From Rutidosis leptorrhynchoides (lineage: Eukaryota > Streptophyta > Magnoliopsida > Asterales > Asteraceae), in contig NC_092339.1 of assembly GCF_046630445.1 (NCBI RefSeq), positions 76,402,001-76,466,000 of the forward strand: a stretch of DNA of 64,000 nucleotides, given 5' to 3'. The stretch's first letter is position 1. Each line of letters starts with the position of its first letter. This document shows positions 1 to 11,990 of this stretch, one piece after another. The notes beneath the pieces are model-generated. The model made no database searches and was not told the origin of the DNA. It saw nothing but the letters and a program-made list of their open reading frames with translations. Both the position numbers and the translations under genes were made by a program.

Positions 1-2577
1 CAGCGGAAGCTCTTAATAATCACCTGAGAATAAACATGCTTTAAACGTCAACAAAAATGTAGGTGAGTTATAGGTTTAGACTATATATTTATCAAATCGT
101 AATAATAGACCACAAGATTTCCATTTCCATTTCTCAATAACATGCAATCTGCATAAAATTCATTCATATGATGAACACCTGGTAACCGACATTAACAAGA
201 TGCATATAGAATATCCCCATCATTCCGGGACTCACATCGGATATGATAAATCGAAGTACTAAAGCATCCGTGACTCGGATGAGGCTTGTTGGGCCAAATA
301 GATCTATCTTTAGGATTCGCGTCAATTGGTGGCAATTATCATAAACACCAATTCTTAGGCTACCAAGCTAAAAAGGGGCATATTCGGTTCGATAATTCAA
401 CATATAATGTAATTTCGGTCACTTGTGTCTATTTTGTAAAACATTTATAAAACTGCATGTATTCTCATCCCAAAAATAATAGATTTCAAAAGTGGGACTA
501 TAACTCACTTTCACGTATTTTCACTTTGTTGGGAAATAAGACTTGGCCACTGGTCGATTCACGAACCTATAACAAATATGTACATATATATCAAAGTATG
601 ATCGAAATATATTCACAACATTTTTATTACGTTTTAATGATTTAAGTTTGTTAAGTTAACAGTCCAACGTTAGTAATCAACAACTAGTTGTCCACAGTTA
701 GATGTACAGAAATAAATCAATATATATTATCTTGAATCAATCCACGACCCAGGGTATACAAGTCTCAAGCTAGATCACAACTCAAATTATATATATTATT
801 TTGGAATCAACCTCAACCCTGTATAGCTAACTCAAGCATTACTGCATATAGAGTGTCTATGGTTGTTCCGAAATATATTATATAGATGGGTCGATATGAT
901 ATGTCAAAACATTGTATACGTGTCTATGGTATTTCAAGATTACATAATATATGTTAGAATACATGTATAATACAATATAAGTTAGTTAAGTTATGATTTG
1001 TATAGATTTTATACAAATTTCACGTAGCTACAACAAGCAAAATTATCCTATCTTGTTTTACCCATAACTTCTTCGTTTTAAATCCGTTTTGAGTGATTCA
1101 AATTGCTATGGTTTCATAATGAACTGAAATTTATGAAACTAAACAGAAAAATTATAAGTTTATAGTCATAAATACAAGTTACAAGTCATTTTTGTAGAGG
1201 TAGTCATTTAAGTCGAAAGAACGACGTCTTGATAACCATTTTGAAAAACATACTTTCACTTTGAGTTTAATCATGATTTTTTGATATAGTTTCGTGTTTA
1301 TAAGAAAAATCATTTTCCCAGAAGTATAGCTTTTAAATCAAAGTTTATCATATTTTTTAATTATCCAAACCAAACAGCCCCCGGTTTCGCTACGACGGCG
1401 TATATCCGGTTTTACGGTGTTCTTCGTGTTTCCATGTTTTAAATCATTAAGTTATATAGATATAGAACATGTGTTTAGTTGATTTTAAAAGTTAAATTAG
1501 AAGGATTAACTTTGTTTGCGAACAAGTTTAGAATTAACTAAACTATGTTCTAGTGATTACAAGTTTAAATCTTCGAACAAGATAGTTATATATATATATA
1601 TGAATCGAATGATGTTATGAACATCATTACTACCTCAAGTTTAGTACTGGAAGTGACAAGAAATAATCTAGCTTCAAAGGATCCTTGGATGGCTTGAAAG
1701 TTCTTGAAGTAGAATCATGACACGAAAACAAGTTCAAGTAAGATTTCTACTCGAATTAAGATAGTTATAGTTATAGAAATTGAATCAAAGTTTGGATATG
1801 AGTTTTACCTTGAATAAGAAAGATAACCTACTGTAAATAACAAAGGTTTCTTGATCTTAGATAATTACTTGGAATGGATTAGAAAACTTGAAAGTATACT
1901 TGCAAACTTGAAAGGATTTTCGAAGTGTTCTTGAAGTGTTCTTCTTATGATCATTATAGCTTGATTCTTGAAGTAGTTTTTGATGAAAATGATGATTTGG
2001 TTACTGGAAAAATTCGTTCATAGGTGTATGTGTGTGTTGAGAGAGAATTAGAAAGGAAAATGGAAATGAAATGAAGTGAATGGTGAGTGGTGAGTAGTGA
2101 GTGGTGAGTGGGGTTAAAAAGAGTTCTTGTTAGTTGACTAGCTCATGGTAGAAGTTAAACTTGATTAGTCATGCATGACATAATCAAGAGTGGAATCCCA
2201 TGCTAGTTTCTATTGGTATATACCCATAGTAAGTACGTCTAGAAGCTGGGTATAATACGAGTACGAAGACTAAATGAATATGAGTAGAATTGTTGATGAA
2301 AATGAATGAGAATGTAATTGTAAGCATTTTTGTTAAGTATGAGTGTTTTGATAGTCTTGAAGTCTTTCAAAAGTGTATTAATATAACTTAATACACTACA
2401 TGTATATACATTTTAACTGAGTCGTTAAGTCACCGTTAGTCGTTACATGTAAGTGTTGTCTTGAAACTTTTAAGTTAACGGTCTCATTTAATGTAGTTAA
2501 CCCATTGTTTATTATATCTAATGAGATGTTAAATTATCATATTATCATGATAACATGGCGTATGAATAAATCTTAAT

Positions 2578-2643
<66 letters not shown>

Positions 2644-3164
2644 CGTCGTTACAACGATAATCGTTACATATATAACTCGTTTCGAAACTCTTAAGTTAGT
2701 AGTATTGTTTTACATATGTAGTTCATTGTTAACACACTTAATGATATATTTAATTATCATTTTATCATGTTAAACATAGTGTATCAATATCTTAATATGA
2801 TTCATATGTATTTAGTAAGACGTTGTTATAACGATAATCGTTATATATATCGTTTCGAGTTTCTTAATTCAATAGTCTCATTTTTATGTATATAACTCAT
2901 TGTTAATATACTTAGTGTGATACTTACCTATGATAATTCTCATGTTAACTATATATATATTCATATATATATCATCATGTAGTTGTTACAAGTTTAAACG
3001 TTCGTGAATCGCCGGTCAACTTGGGTGATCAATTGACTACATAAACTCATTTCAATTAATCAAGTCTTAACAAGTTTGATTGCTTAACATGTTGAAAACA
3101 TTTAATCATGTAAATATTAATTTCATTTAATATATATAAACATGGAAAAGTTCGGGTCACTACA
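1..3164 (-). mobile_element. Ty3/gypsy LTR, - orientation, cut by the window edge
   Basis: Read on the - strand, this LTR starts at 3,164 with TGTAGTGACCCGAAC and runs leftward off the window. It matches the LTRs of the element at 41,913-55,379 and the solo LTR at 4,043-7,489 along its length, including the block with cagcggaagctctt near its left end. By comparison with the solo copy, roughly 320 bases are missing beyond position 1. It interrupts the pol tail that resumes at 3,165. Whether it is a solo LTR or one LTR of a complete element cannot be told from this window. Confidence 0.85.
2580..2638. repeat. (TA)n microsatellite inside the LTR
   Basis: A pure AT/TA dinucleotide run of about 59 bases lies inside the LTR U3 region. 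The sister copies lack such a long run, so it expanded in this copy. Confidence 0.95.
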
Positions 3165-3494
3165 GTTTGGAATTACCCGAAGAGCTTGCGGGGTTCCATA
3201 ATACATTTCATGTTTCCCATCTCCGTAAGTGTCTTGCGAATAATTCTTCTTGGATGCCATTAGACGAAATTGAGCTAAACAACAAGTTAGAGTATGTTGA
3301 GGAGCCGATTGCTATACTCGATGAAAAGGTGAAAAGGTTGAGGAATAAAGAGGTGAGAACTTATAAAGTTCAATGGCGTCATAGTAAAGGTTCCGAGTTT
3401 ACTTGGGAGCCCGAAGAGTTTGTGTTGGTGTATCTTCCCTCTTGTCATGCGGCTTGGATCGCGAGGACACACTCCAATTCAAGTGGGGGAGAGT
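3165..3494 (+). mobile_element. C-terminal pol tail of a chromovirus-like Ty3/gypsy element
   Basis: The reading frame encodes the typical end of a plant gypsy polyprotein: a post-integrase block (FHNTFHVSHLRKCL), then LDEIELNNKLEYVEEP and a chromodomain-like end with the motif GSEFTWEPEE. It ends at a polypurine-rich stretch (aagtgggggagagt) just before the LTR at 3,495. The upstream part of the element lies beyond the LTR that is inserted at 3,164, off the left edge. It is treated as a fossil fragment. Confidence 0.85.
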
Positions 3495-4042
3495 TGTAAG
3501 ACCCAAATTATTATTGTACAGCAGTGTAAATACGATACATAGAGTGTGGGTATCACTGAGTATTTAAACAGAAGTCAGAAGCCGTCCAGACACTGGTGCG
3601 TGTCGCGCACACTTAAGGGTGCGCGTGGCGCACTGCTCCTGGGCACAGTTTTCTGTTTTTAATTCATTTTAAATGGAGGGTAGTTTGGACTTTTCACTTG
3701 GAACCGAGTTTATGACCACCAGAGGACTGGTTAGGCTCATTACTTCACATTCACCAACCACATCATCTTCTTCATAAAGTAGAGAGAGTAGAGAGAGAAA
3801 GTAGATCTTGAAGCTTTTCAAGTGGGTTTTCGCTAGATCGGGTTCAAAGCTTGTGTGTGCTCTACTCCTAGCATCTCTTTTAGTGTGTGGTAAGTCTCAA
3901 ACTCGTTTTAGAGTTAATTTTTTGTTTAGTGTCTTAAAATGAGACTTAATTGGTGTTAAACCCAAGTTAGTGCAAGTTTGGGGGTTTGTGGTTTGGGTTA
4001 AAGTGTAAGAGCTAAATTTAATTGTGAAAATTGGTGTTTATG

Positions 4043-7000
4043 TGAAATGTCTCATTCATATTGATTATAAACGTTCCATATTAATTGATTTCGTCGCGAG
4101 GTTTTGACCTCTATATGAGACGTTTTTCAAAGGTTGCATTCATTTTTAAAATAACCATAACCTTTATTTTATCTATAAAGGTTTAAAAAGCATTACGTAG
4201 ATTATCAAATAATGATAATTTTAAATATACCATTTACACACGACCATTACATAATGGTTTAAAATAAGAATATATTACATCAAAAATAAGTTTCTTGAAT
4301 GCAGTTTTTACATAATATCATACAAGCATGGACTCCAAATCTTGTCCTTATTTTAGTATGCAACAGCGGAAGCTCTTAATAATCACCTGAGAATAAATAT
4401 GCTTAAAACGTCAACAAAAATGTTGGTGAGTTATAGGTTTAACCTATATATTATTAAATCATAATAATAGACCACAAGATTTCATATTTCAATATACATC
4501 CCATACATAGAGATAAAAATCATTCATATGGTGAACACCTGGTAGCCGACATTAACAAGATGCATATAAGAATATCCCCTATCATTCCGGGAAATCCTTC
4601 GGACATGATAAAAATGAATTCGAAGTACTAAAGCATCCGGTACTTTGGATGAGGTTCGTTAGTCCCAATAGATCTATCTTTAGGATTCGCGTCAATTAGT
4701 AGATCGATTTACTAATTCTTAGGTTACCAAGCAAAAGGGACATATTCGGCTTCGATCATTCACCCATATAATGTAGTTTCATTTACTTGTGTCTATTTCG
4801 TAAAACATTTATAAAACTGCATGTATTCTCATCCCAAAATATTAGATTTTAAAAGTGGGACTATAACTCACTTTCACAGATTTTTACTTCGTCGGGAAGT
4901 AACACTTGGCCACTGGTCGATTCACGAACCTATAACAAATATGTACATATATATCAAAGTATGTTCAAAATATATTTACAACATTTTTAATACGTTTTAA
5001 TGTTTTAAGTTTATTAAGCCAGCTGTCCTTGTTAGTAACCTATAACTAGTTGTCCACAATTAGATGTACAGAAATAAATCGATATATATTATCTTGAATC
5101 AATCCAAGACCCAGTGTATACACGTCTCAGGCTAGATCACAACTCAAAGTATATATATTTTTGGAATCAACCTCAACCCTGTATAGCTAACTCCAACATT
5201 ACTGCATATAGAGTGTCTATGGTTGTTCCAAATAATATATATAGATGGGTCGATATGATATGTCAAAACATTTGCATACGTGTCTATGGTATCCCAAGAT
5301 TACATAATATATTAGAATACATATATAATACAATATAAGTTAGCTAGAATATGATTAATATAAATTTGTTACCAATTTTCACGTAGCTACAACAAGCAAA
5401 AATATCCAATCTTGTTTTACCCACAACTTCTTCGTTTTAAATCCATTTTGAGTGTTTCAAGTTGCTATGGTTTCATATTGAACTTAAGTTTATTAATATA
5501 AACATAAAAAGTATAAGTTTATAGTTGAAAATACAGGTTACAAGTCGTTTTTGTAAAGGTAGTCATTTCAGTCGAAAGAACGACGTCTAGATGACCATTT
5601 TGGAAAACATACTTCCACTTTGAGTTTAACCATGATTTTTGGATATAGTTTCACGTTCATAAGAAAAATCATTTTCCCAGAAGAACAACTTTTAAATCAA
5701 AGTTTATCGTAGTTTTTAATTAACTAACCCAAAACAGCCCGCGGTGTTACTACGACGGCGTATATCCGGTTTTACGGTGTTTTTCGTGTTTTCCGATTTT
5801 AAATCATTAAGTTAGCATATCATATAGATATATAACATGTGTTTAGTTGATTTTAAAAGTCAAGTTAGAAGGATTAACTTTTGTTTGCGAACAAGTTTAG
5901 AATTAACTAAACTATGTTCTAGTGATTTCAAGTTTAAACCTTCGAATAAGATAGTTTTATATATATGAATCGAATAATGTTATGAACATCATTACTACCT
6001 CAGGTTTTGTGGATAAACCTACTGGAAATGAGAAAAATAGATCTAGCTTCAAAGGATCCTTGGATGGCTTGAAAGTTCTTGAAGCAGAATCATGACACGA
6101 AAACAAGTTCAAGTAAGATTTCCAATCGAAATAAGATTGTTATAGTTATAGAAATTGAATCAAAGTTTGAATATGAGTATTACCTTGTATTAGAAATATA
6201 TCTTACTGTAAATAAGAAAGATTTCTTGAGGTTGGATGATCACTTTACAAGATTGGAAGTAAGCTAGCAAACTTGGAAGTATTCTTGATTTTATGAAACT
6301 AGAATTTATAGAATTTATGAAGAACACTTAGAACTTGAAGATAGAACTTGAGAGAGATCAATTAGATGAAGAAAATTGAAGAATAAAAGTGTTTGTAGGT
6401 GTTTTTGGTCGTTGGTATATGGATTAGATATAAAGGATGTGTAATTTTGTTTACTTGTAAATAAGTCATGAATGATTACTAATATTTTTGTAATTTTATG
6501 AGATATTTCATGCTAGTTGCCAAATGATGGTTCCCACATGTGTTAGGTAACTCACATGGGCTGCTAAGAGCTGATCATTAGAGTGTATATACCAATAGTA
6601 AATACATCTAAAAGCTGTGTATTGTACGAGTACGAATACGGGTGCATACGAGTAGAATTGTTGATGAAACTGAACGAGGATGTAATTGTAAGCATTTTTG
6701 TTAAGTAGAAGTATTTTGATAAGTGTCTTGAAGTCTTTCAAAAGTGTATGAATACATATTAAAACACTACATGTATATACATTTTAACTGAGTCGTTAAG
6801 TCATCGTTAGTCGTTACATGTAAATGTTGATTTGAAACCTTTAAGTTAACGATCTTGTTAAATGTTGTTAACCCAATGTTTATTATATCTAAAGAGATGT
6901 TAAATTATTATATTATCATGATATTATGATATATTAATATATCTTAATATGATATATATACATTTAAATGTCGTTACAACGATAATCGTTACATATATGT

Positions 7001-7489
7001 CTCGTTTCGAAATCCTTAAGTTAGTAGTCTTGTTTTTACATATGTTGTTCATTGTTAATATACATAATGACATTTTTACTTATCATTTATCATGATCAAA
7101 CATAGTGTAACAATATCTTAATATGATTCATATGTAATTAGTAAGACGTTGTTATAACGATAAATGTTATATATATCGATTCGAGTTTCTTAATTCAATA
7201 AACACAATTTTATGTATATAACTCATTGTTAAAATACCTAATGAGATACTCACTTATTATAATATCATGTTAACTATATATATAATCATATATATGTCAT
7301 CATATAGTTTTTACAAGTTTTAACGTTCGTGAATCACCGGTCAACTTGGGTGGTCAATTGTCTATATGAAACCTATTTCAACTATCAAGTCTTAAAAAGT
7401 TTGATTGCTTAACATGTTGGAAACACTTAATAATGTAAATATCAATTTCATTTAATATATATAAACATGAAAAAGTTCGGGTCACTACA
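4043..7489 (-). mobile_element. Solo LTR of the gypsy family at 41,913-55,379
   Basis: On the - strand it begins TGTAGTGACCCGAAC at 7,489 and ends at 4,043 with GACATTTCA, the same ends as the two LTRs of the element at 41,913-55,379. The 5-bp sequence ttatg flanks it exactly (4,038-4,042 and 7,490-7,494). No primer-binding site or coding region is attached, so it is a solo LTR formed by LTR-LTR recombination. It is visibly more diverged from the 41,913-55,379 LTRs than those are from each other, so it is probably older than that insertion. Confidence 0.92.
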
Positions 7490-7952
7490 TTATGAGTCTT
7501 AATTGATTAGTTTCACTAGCACACTTAAATATTAAGTGGGTGGGAGTTATGTAGGTTTGTGGATGACACCAAAATGGGTGTGTTAACCTTGAAAATGGGT
7601 CAAAGGAGTTTTGGGTAACCTAATTTGTCCAGTGAGTATGAAAATGCACTAAACTTGTATGAAAAAGTGTATTAAGACCATAATTGAATTAATGTTAGGG
7701 GTTTTGGCGTAAACCCGACCAAGTGTTAGAGTTAATGGTGCAAATGGGTCACGTTTGCACTATGGGTCAAAATGACACTTGTGTGGTGAGTGAGTTGGTT
7801 CACCAACTTGAATGTGTGATTGATATTGTGCAAATATAATAGGTACGTTATATTGAAGTTGGCGAGCTCGAGTTATCATTCACCAAAAAGGCGTTGAGGT
7901 GAGTGGAATAATTATACATGTGTGTATGTAATGTATTTACTTGTGCAAAATG

Positions 7953-8142
7953 CGATGTGAGTTTTAAGTTCGGGTATGCGTACCACATCGTGTTGGCATG
8001 GGATGAGGGTTTAAAGTTCGGGTATGCGATACCTCATCATTATGTGTGTGTACGGGCGTAAAGTGTGGGTTTTAAGTTCGGGTATGCGATACCACATTTC
8101 ACGTGACGGGTGGGTTTTAAGTTCGGGTATGCGATACCACCC
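7953..8142 (+). repeat. Array of four hairpins with constant loop and varying stems
   Basis: Four copies of a 23-24 base loop (core ttaagttcgggtatgcg) sit in tandem. Each is enclosed by a different inverted pair: 7,953-7,959 with 7,984-7,990 (cgatgtg/cacatcg); 8,002-8,008 with 8,032-8,038 (gatgagg/cctcatc); 8,061-8,068 with 8,092-8,099 (one G-T pair); and 8,108-8,113 with 8,137-8,142 (gggtgg/ccaccc). The loops are nearly identical while both stem arms change together. The array lies in the LTR of the element ending at 8,940. Confidence 0.85.
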
Positions 8143-8940
8143 AAGGGACTAGTGATGCATACTAGTGGCGTCTGCGTGGCTAACGGTTCATTCGCGAGAA
8201 TTGTTCCCTTTGTATGATTGGTTAACCATGGTTATGTGATGTAGTGTAGCATATTATATTGTTCGCGTTATATGCTATTGTTGTGCTAGCTTGTGTTATC
8301 GGAGGTTTAGCATTATACTTTGCGATGGTATGCTAATTTAAATGCTAGCGTGTATGAGGTAATTGTGTAAGTGATTGCAAGTAAGTAGGTTATATATGTA
8401 TGTGTATAATTATTGCATTCACTAAGCGTTTTGCTTACCCTCTCGTTGTTTACCTTTTTATAGGTTCCGGTGTGGACAAGGGTAAGGGCGTCCTTTTGGA
8501 TTAGTGATCCCGCTTGTTTTTGATAGGAGATGCTTTTTGGAAGTTTAGCTTGTGAAAGTTCGACCAAGTTATGGGTAGTTTAACCCCAAACACCATGCTC
8601 GAAGTGTCGTTTGGAAATTAAAATTTTGTGGTCGAAACTTATATTTTGTACGAAACTCGTTTTTCGGCCATATGTGGGCCCGGTATCGTAAAACTTCTTT
8701 TATTATTGGAATGTGTTAGTTTTACGTATTATAATATGTTGTGAAAAGCGTGTCGTCTAAATGTGTCGGGAAGTGGGAGATCTTTAATTGAAAAATGACA
8801 AACCGGACAGAAGTTGAAACAGCTTGTGCGCGCCGCGCACAGGAAAGGCTGCGCGCCGCGCACCCTCCTATATAAAAAAAAATAAAATAAAAAATTTTAG
8901 TCGTGCTGTTTTCGGTTGGATATTGTGTTGGGTTGTTACA

Positions 8941-9647
8941 CATCCAACATACTAAATCGAAGCATATGAAGTTAGTAACACAATTAACACATGAACTTTA
9001 ACATCTAACAACATTTCATTAACCAAAATCAAGGATTAAACTAACCCAATTTTCATATTCAAGCTAGTTATTCATACAAGCAAATCAAGCAACCAAATTA
9101 TATATACATCAACCTAATGAGCCATAGACACTAACTAACACCATTTCAAGTTTATAAATCGAATTAGAAAAATCTAGAGTTTTTAGAAAATTACCCAAAA
9201 GAGATGAAGTTAGTATCAAAACGTAGAGGATGAAGAGAGGATTCCAAAAGTACAATTTGTTTGAGTTGAGGCTTGCTAGATCTTGAGTAGATGATGCATC
9301 TTTGTTGAAGATGAAAAGAATATAAAAGTGGAAGTAATACTTGAAAGAAATTGGAAAAGAAAAAGAATGAAAGTGAGTGGGGAAGTGGGAGGGTGGTGAT
9401 CCTAGTTGACTAGTTGACTACTTTGCCCACTTGACAACATTAATCCCTCGAGTTTAAAAGCGGGTGCGTGAATTAACCAAACAAATTATTTTAAATACGT
9501 GAGAGTAAACGGAAGATGTTATAATCCAATAACGGGAATATTAAGAACGTTAATCAACGGAGGATACGAATATAGATGACGAAAGATATTATATAAAGAA
9601 AAAGACGGGTGTTAGAATAAATTAACGGAAAAATGCGGGTCATTACA
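8941..9647 (-). mobile_element. Fragment of an older LTR (TGTAATGACCC family)
   Basis: Read on the - strand from 9,647 the sequence starts TGTAATGACCCGCATTTTTCC, a typical gypsy LTR start. It continues through an AT-rich U3-like region to 8,941, where the 3' LTR of the neighbouring element abuts it. The simplest reading is that the chromovirus-like element inserted into this older LTR, and the rest lies off the left side. No coding region is seen in it. Confidence 0.55.
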
Positions 9648-10376
9648 CTATCCATGCTACTTGACTATTTGCTTGTTTGCTAGCTTACGCTTTATTTATC
9701 GATAGCTTTCGAGGTTAGTTTCATAGCTCTACCTTTTACTCGTTTTTACGACTCTTTTATACTTGGGGTGAAAATACATGCTTGTTTTACTAATTTACGT
9801 TTACGTTATGGACACAAGTGCAAGAAGATATTCTTTTAAGAATATTCCACACTGAGTTTGAACCAAAAATCCCTTAGCTTGGTAACAGTTAATTATTGGT
9901 TTCTGAACTAGTAAGCACGAATCCTATATATAGATCTATAGAATTTGACAACTCCATTCAGGTTGGTTGCGTCAACACATAACGAATGTATAGTACTTCG
10001 AGTGGTACACACGGTTCGATGTATTTTGTTACAAAGGGTAATTTTTTATGTACGTTAAGCTTGGTTACCGGGTGCTCAACACTGTATAAATTTTTATGAC
10101 TGTTTTTGAACAGCTAAAATCTTGTGGTCCACTTTACTTTATCATTTTTGATAAACCTATAAACTCACCAACATTCGCGTTGACTCTTTAGCATCTTTTA
10201 TTCTTAGGTTTTTAGCTTACGCTTTCGCATTGCAGTGAAAGAAGTCAAACAAGGTCGTGTCGTAGGATGTACGACGTCCGTTGCATTTGTTTGCATAGCA
10301 GAGGATTCAGCTCAATATTCTCATTTAAACTTTGTATTGGCATTCAACTATTACTAGTACATTTATATTGATAACT
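9648..10376 (+). mobile_element. Degenerate LTR-like sequence
   Basis: This gene-free stretch carries the same ordered set of short blocks seen in the U3/R parts of the clear gypsy LTRs here: gagtttgaaccaaaaatcccttagcttggtaac, ggttaccgggtgctcaa, aaactcaccaac and a ttcttaggtt block. The blocks are diverged and no clean ends or target duplication are visible. I read it as an old, decayed LTR remnant. Confidence 0.45.
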
Positions 10377-10745
10377 AGTCCGGACTGGCCCGCGCGTTGT
10401 GGTGGGGGGCTTTCGGCCTGTGTATTCATATTTAACGTAGCGTTGTATACATGTGTTAAGCGTCGTTTTGGATGTCGTTGTGTTAATGTTTTTTAAAAAG
10501 TATCCGTTTCGAACGTAGTTAGTTTTGTTTTGTTCAATAAGTTTTTTCAAGTGTAACGGTGCTGTCGGAAAAATTTAACTCTCGGCGAACAGAAAGATAC
10601 GGGCTGTCGTTGTGTTTAGCATTTTTAAAAAAGTGTCCGTTCCGCGTATAGTTAGTCCTGTTGGGTTTGTAAGATTTTTTCGAGTTGAACGGTGGTCTCG
10701 GAAAAATTTAACTCGCACCGAGCGAGAAGATAGGGCCCGTTATAA
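10377..10745 (+). repeat. Unclassified dispersed repeat with a 132-bp internal duplication
   Basis: It starts with a GC-rich block (ctagtccggactggcccgcgcgttg), unlike its AT-rich surroundings. Two diverged copies of a 132-base unit follow, starting at tgtcgttgtgtt at 10,473 and 10,605. Each copy contains gtccgtt-like and cggaaaaatttaactc blocks and ends in gatacgggc or gatagggcc. I cannot place it in a known transposon class; a non-autonomous Helitron is one possibility. Confidence 0.5.
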
Positions 10746-11233
10746 ATTTGGGTGGAATTAGTTTCTTTTATTTTAATAAAATTATATATTTACACTTTTT
10801 ACCCCTAAAAAAGTTTAAACTTCAGGGGCCGTTATGTAAATATAGCCGAAGTTGAGGGACCGTTTGTAATGTGAATGCAAACTCAAAACGACAATCCGAT
10901 ATAACTGAAACGACGGAAACCGCCATCACTTTTAATATATATGTATTAGTATTAATTAATTGTAATAGATTTGACGTTTGACTCAAATTTCGTTATTTAG
11001 AAAACTTTTTATTAAACGAATGTAAATTTTGTTAAAACGTCTCATATGGAGGGTGTTTACTAAATTATGGGACCTCTTCTTACTATAAGGTCCCAAGAAT
11101 TACGTTGTTAAACGCTTGTCAAAAAAATAGTTCCTAAACCCTTACCAACAAATGCCTTTTAACCTTGATATTTGAAGGCCTCCAGTTGTGAATTCCTCAT
11201 TTCCTTTCTGATATTTTACCTTTTATTATGTTT

Positions 11234-11238
<5 letters not shown>
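10746..11238. other. Non-coding stretch, no gene seen
   Basis: AT-rich sequence with a few ordinary short direct repeats. I see no reading frame with protein similarity, no transposon ends and no RNA gene. Confidence 0.5.

Positions 11239-11329
<91 letters not shown>
11239..11329. repeat. (TA)n microsatellite, left flank of the fold-back element
   Basis: A pure TA run of about 91 bases directly abuts the left arm of the fold-back element at 11,330. Apparent reading frames across it (alternating Tyr/Ile) are artefacts of the dinucleotide repeat. Confidence 0.97.
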
Positions 11330-11331
<2 letters not shown>

Positions 11332-11987
11332 ATGGGGAAGTAATCAATCGGGAGGAGCGGGGGGAAGCAAATTTTTTTTCTTTTCGTTTTTTTTGAAATT
11401 TTTTTTTCCAGCATCAAGATCACACGAAAATATGAACATTTAGAAGAGACACTTCGTGATGAATGTTATTATTTAGGCGGAAAAACGATCGACAAAAATA
11501 ACATTCAAGATAATATTGTTCGTGAAGAATATGAACGTTTTTTTTTCATGTTTTGTGAAGTAAAATTTAGCCCGATTTAGAGTAAAATTTAGCCCAAAAC
11601 ACCAAACCCTAAACCCTAAACCCTAAACTCTAAACCGTTCGTGTTAAAAACTCAATCTAAATCCTAAATCTAAACCCTAAATCTAAACCCTAAACCCTAA
11701 ATTTCTAAACCCTAATATCTAAACCCTAATATCTAAACCCTAATATCTAAACCCCAATAGCTAAAACCTCAACATACGCTCGAAAAACACGATAATTGTT
11801 ATATATTACTTCTTCGAGCGTTTTCCCGCCAAAATAAAAACATTTATCACAAAGTGTCTCTACTAAATGTTCATATTTTCATCTCATCTATAATGTTCGT
11901 GAACAAAGTTTTTTCAAAAAACGAAAAAAAAAAAGTTTTTGCTTCCCCCCGCTTCCCCCCGATTGGTTACTTCCCTCTTAATCCTAC

Positions 11988-11990
<3 letters not shown>
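11330..11990. mobile_element. Fold-back (Micron-like) element inserted in a (TA)n tract
   Basis: Long inverted arms face each other. The left arm (about 11,330-11,510) has ggggaagtaatcaatcggga, then ggggggaagcaaa, then gaacatttagaagagacact. The right arm (about 11,810-11,990) has the reverse complement of the same blocks in the same order. Both ends lie exactly in TA microsatellites (11,239-11,329 and 11,991-12,070), as in plant Micron-type elements that target (TA)n. The centre holds CCCTAAA-type repeats. No coding capacity is seen. It is non-autonomous; the source of its transposase is unknown. Confidence 0.7.
11602..11760 (+). repeat. Interstitial telomere-like CCCTAAA repeats
   Basis: Several perfect aaaccct units (plant telomere type, CCCTAAA) are mixed with degenerate forms such as aatctaaaccct and aatatctaaaccct. 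They sit in the unique centre of the fold-back element and not at a chromosome end. Confidence 0.85.

Larger units (their letters stand above)
3495..8940 (+). mobile_element. 3' LTR of the chromovirus-like element, split by a solo LTR
   Basis: The LTR begins TGTAAGACCC right after the polypurine tract and ends GGTTGTTACA at 8,940, so the ends form the short inverted pair TGTAA/TTACA. A 3,447-bp solo LTR plus its 5-bp duplication (4,043-7,494) is inserted in it; without these the LTR is about 2.0 kb. It holds a four-hairpin array (7,953-8,142) and paired GC-rich near-palindromes near both ends (about 3,598-3,640 and 8,824-8,866). The 5' LTR is off the window, so the element's own target duplication cannot be checked. 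Confidence 0.8.

Noticed and set aside
11602-11760. A true telomere end
   Set aside because: The CCCTAAA units are few and degenerate, and they lie inside a fold-back element with unique sequence on both sides.
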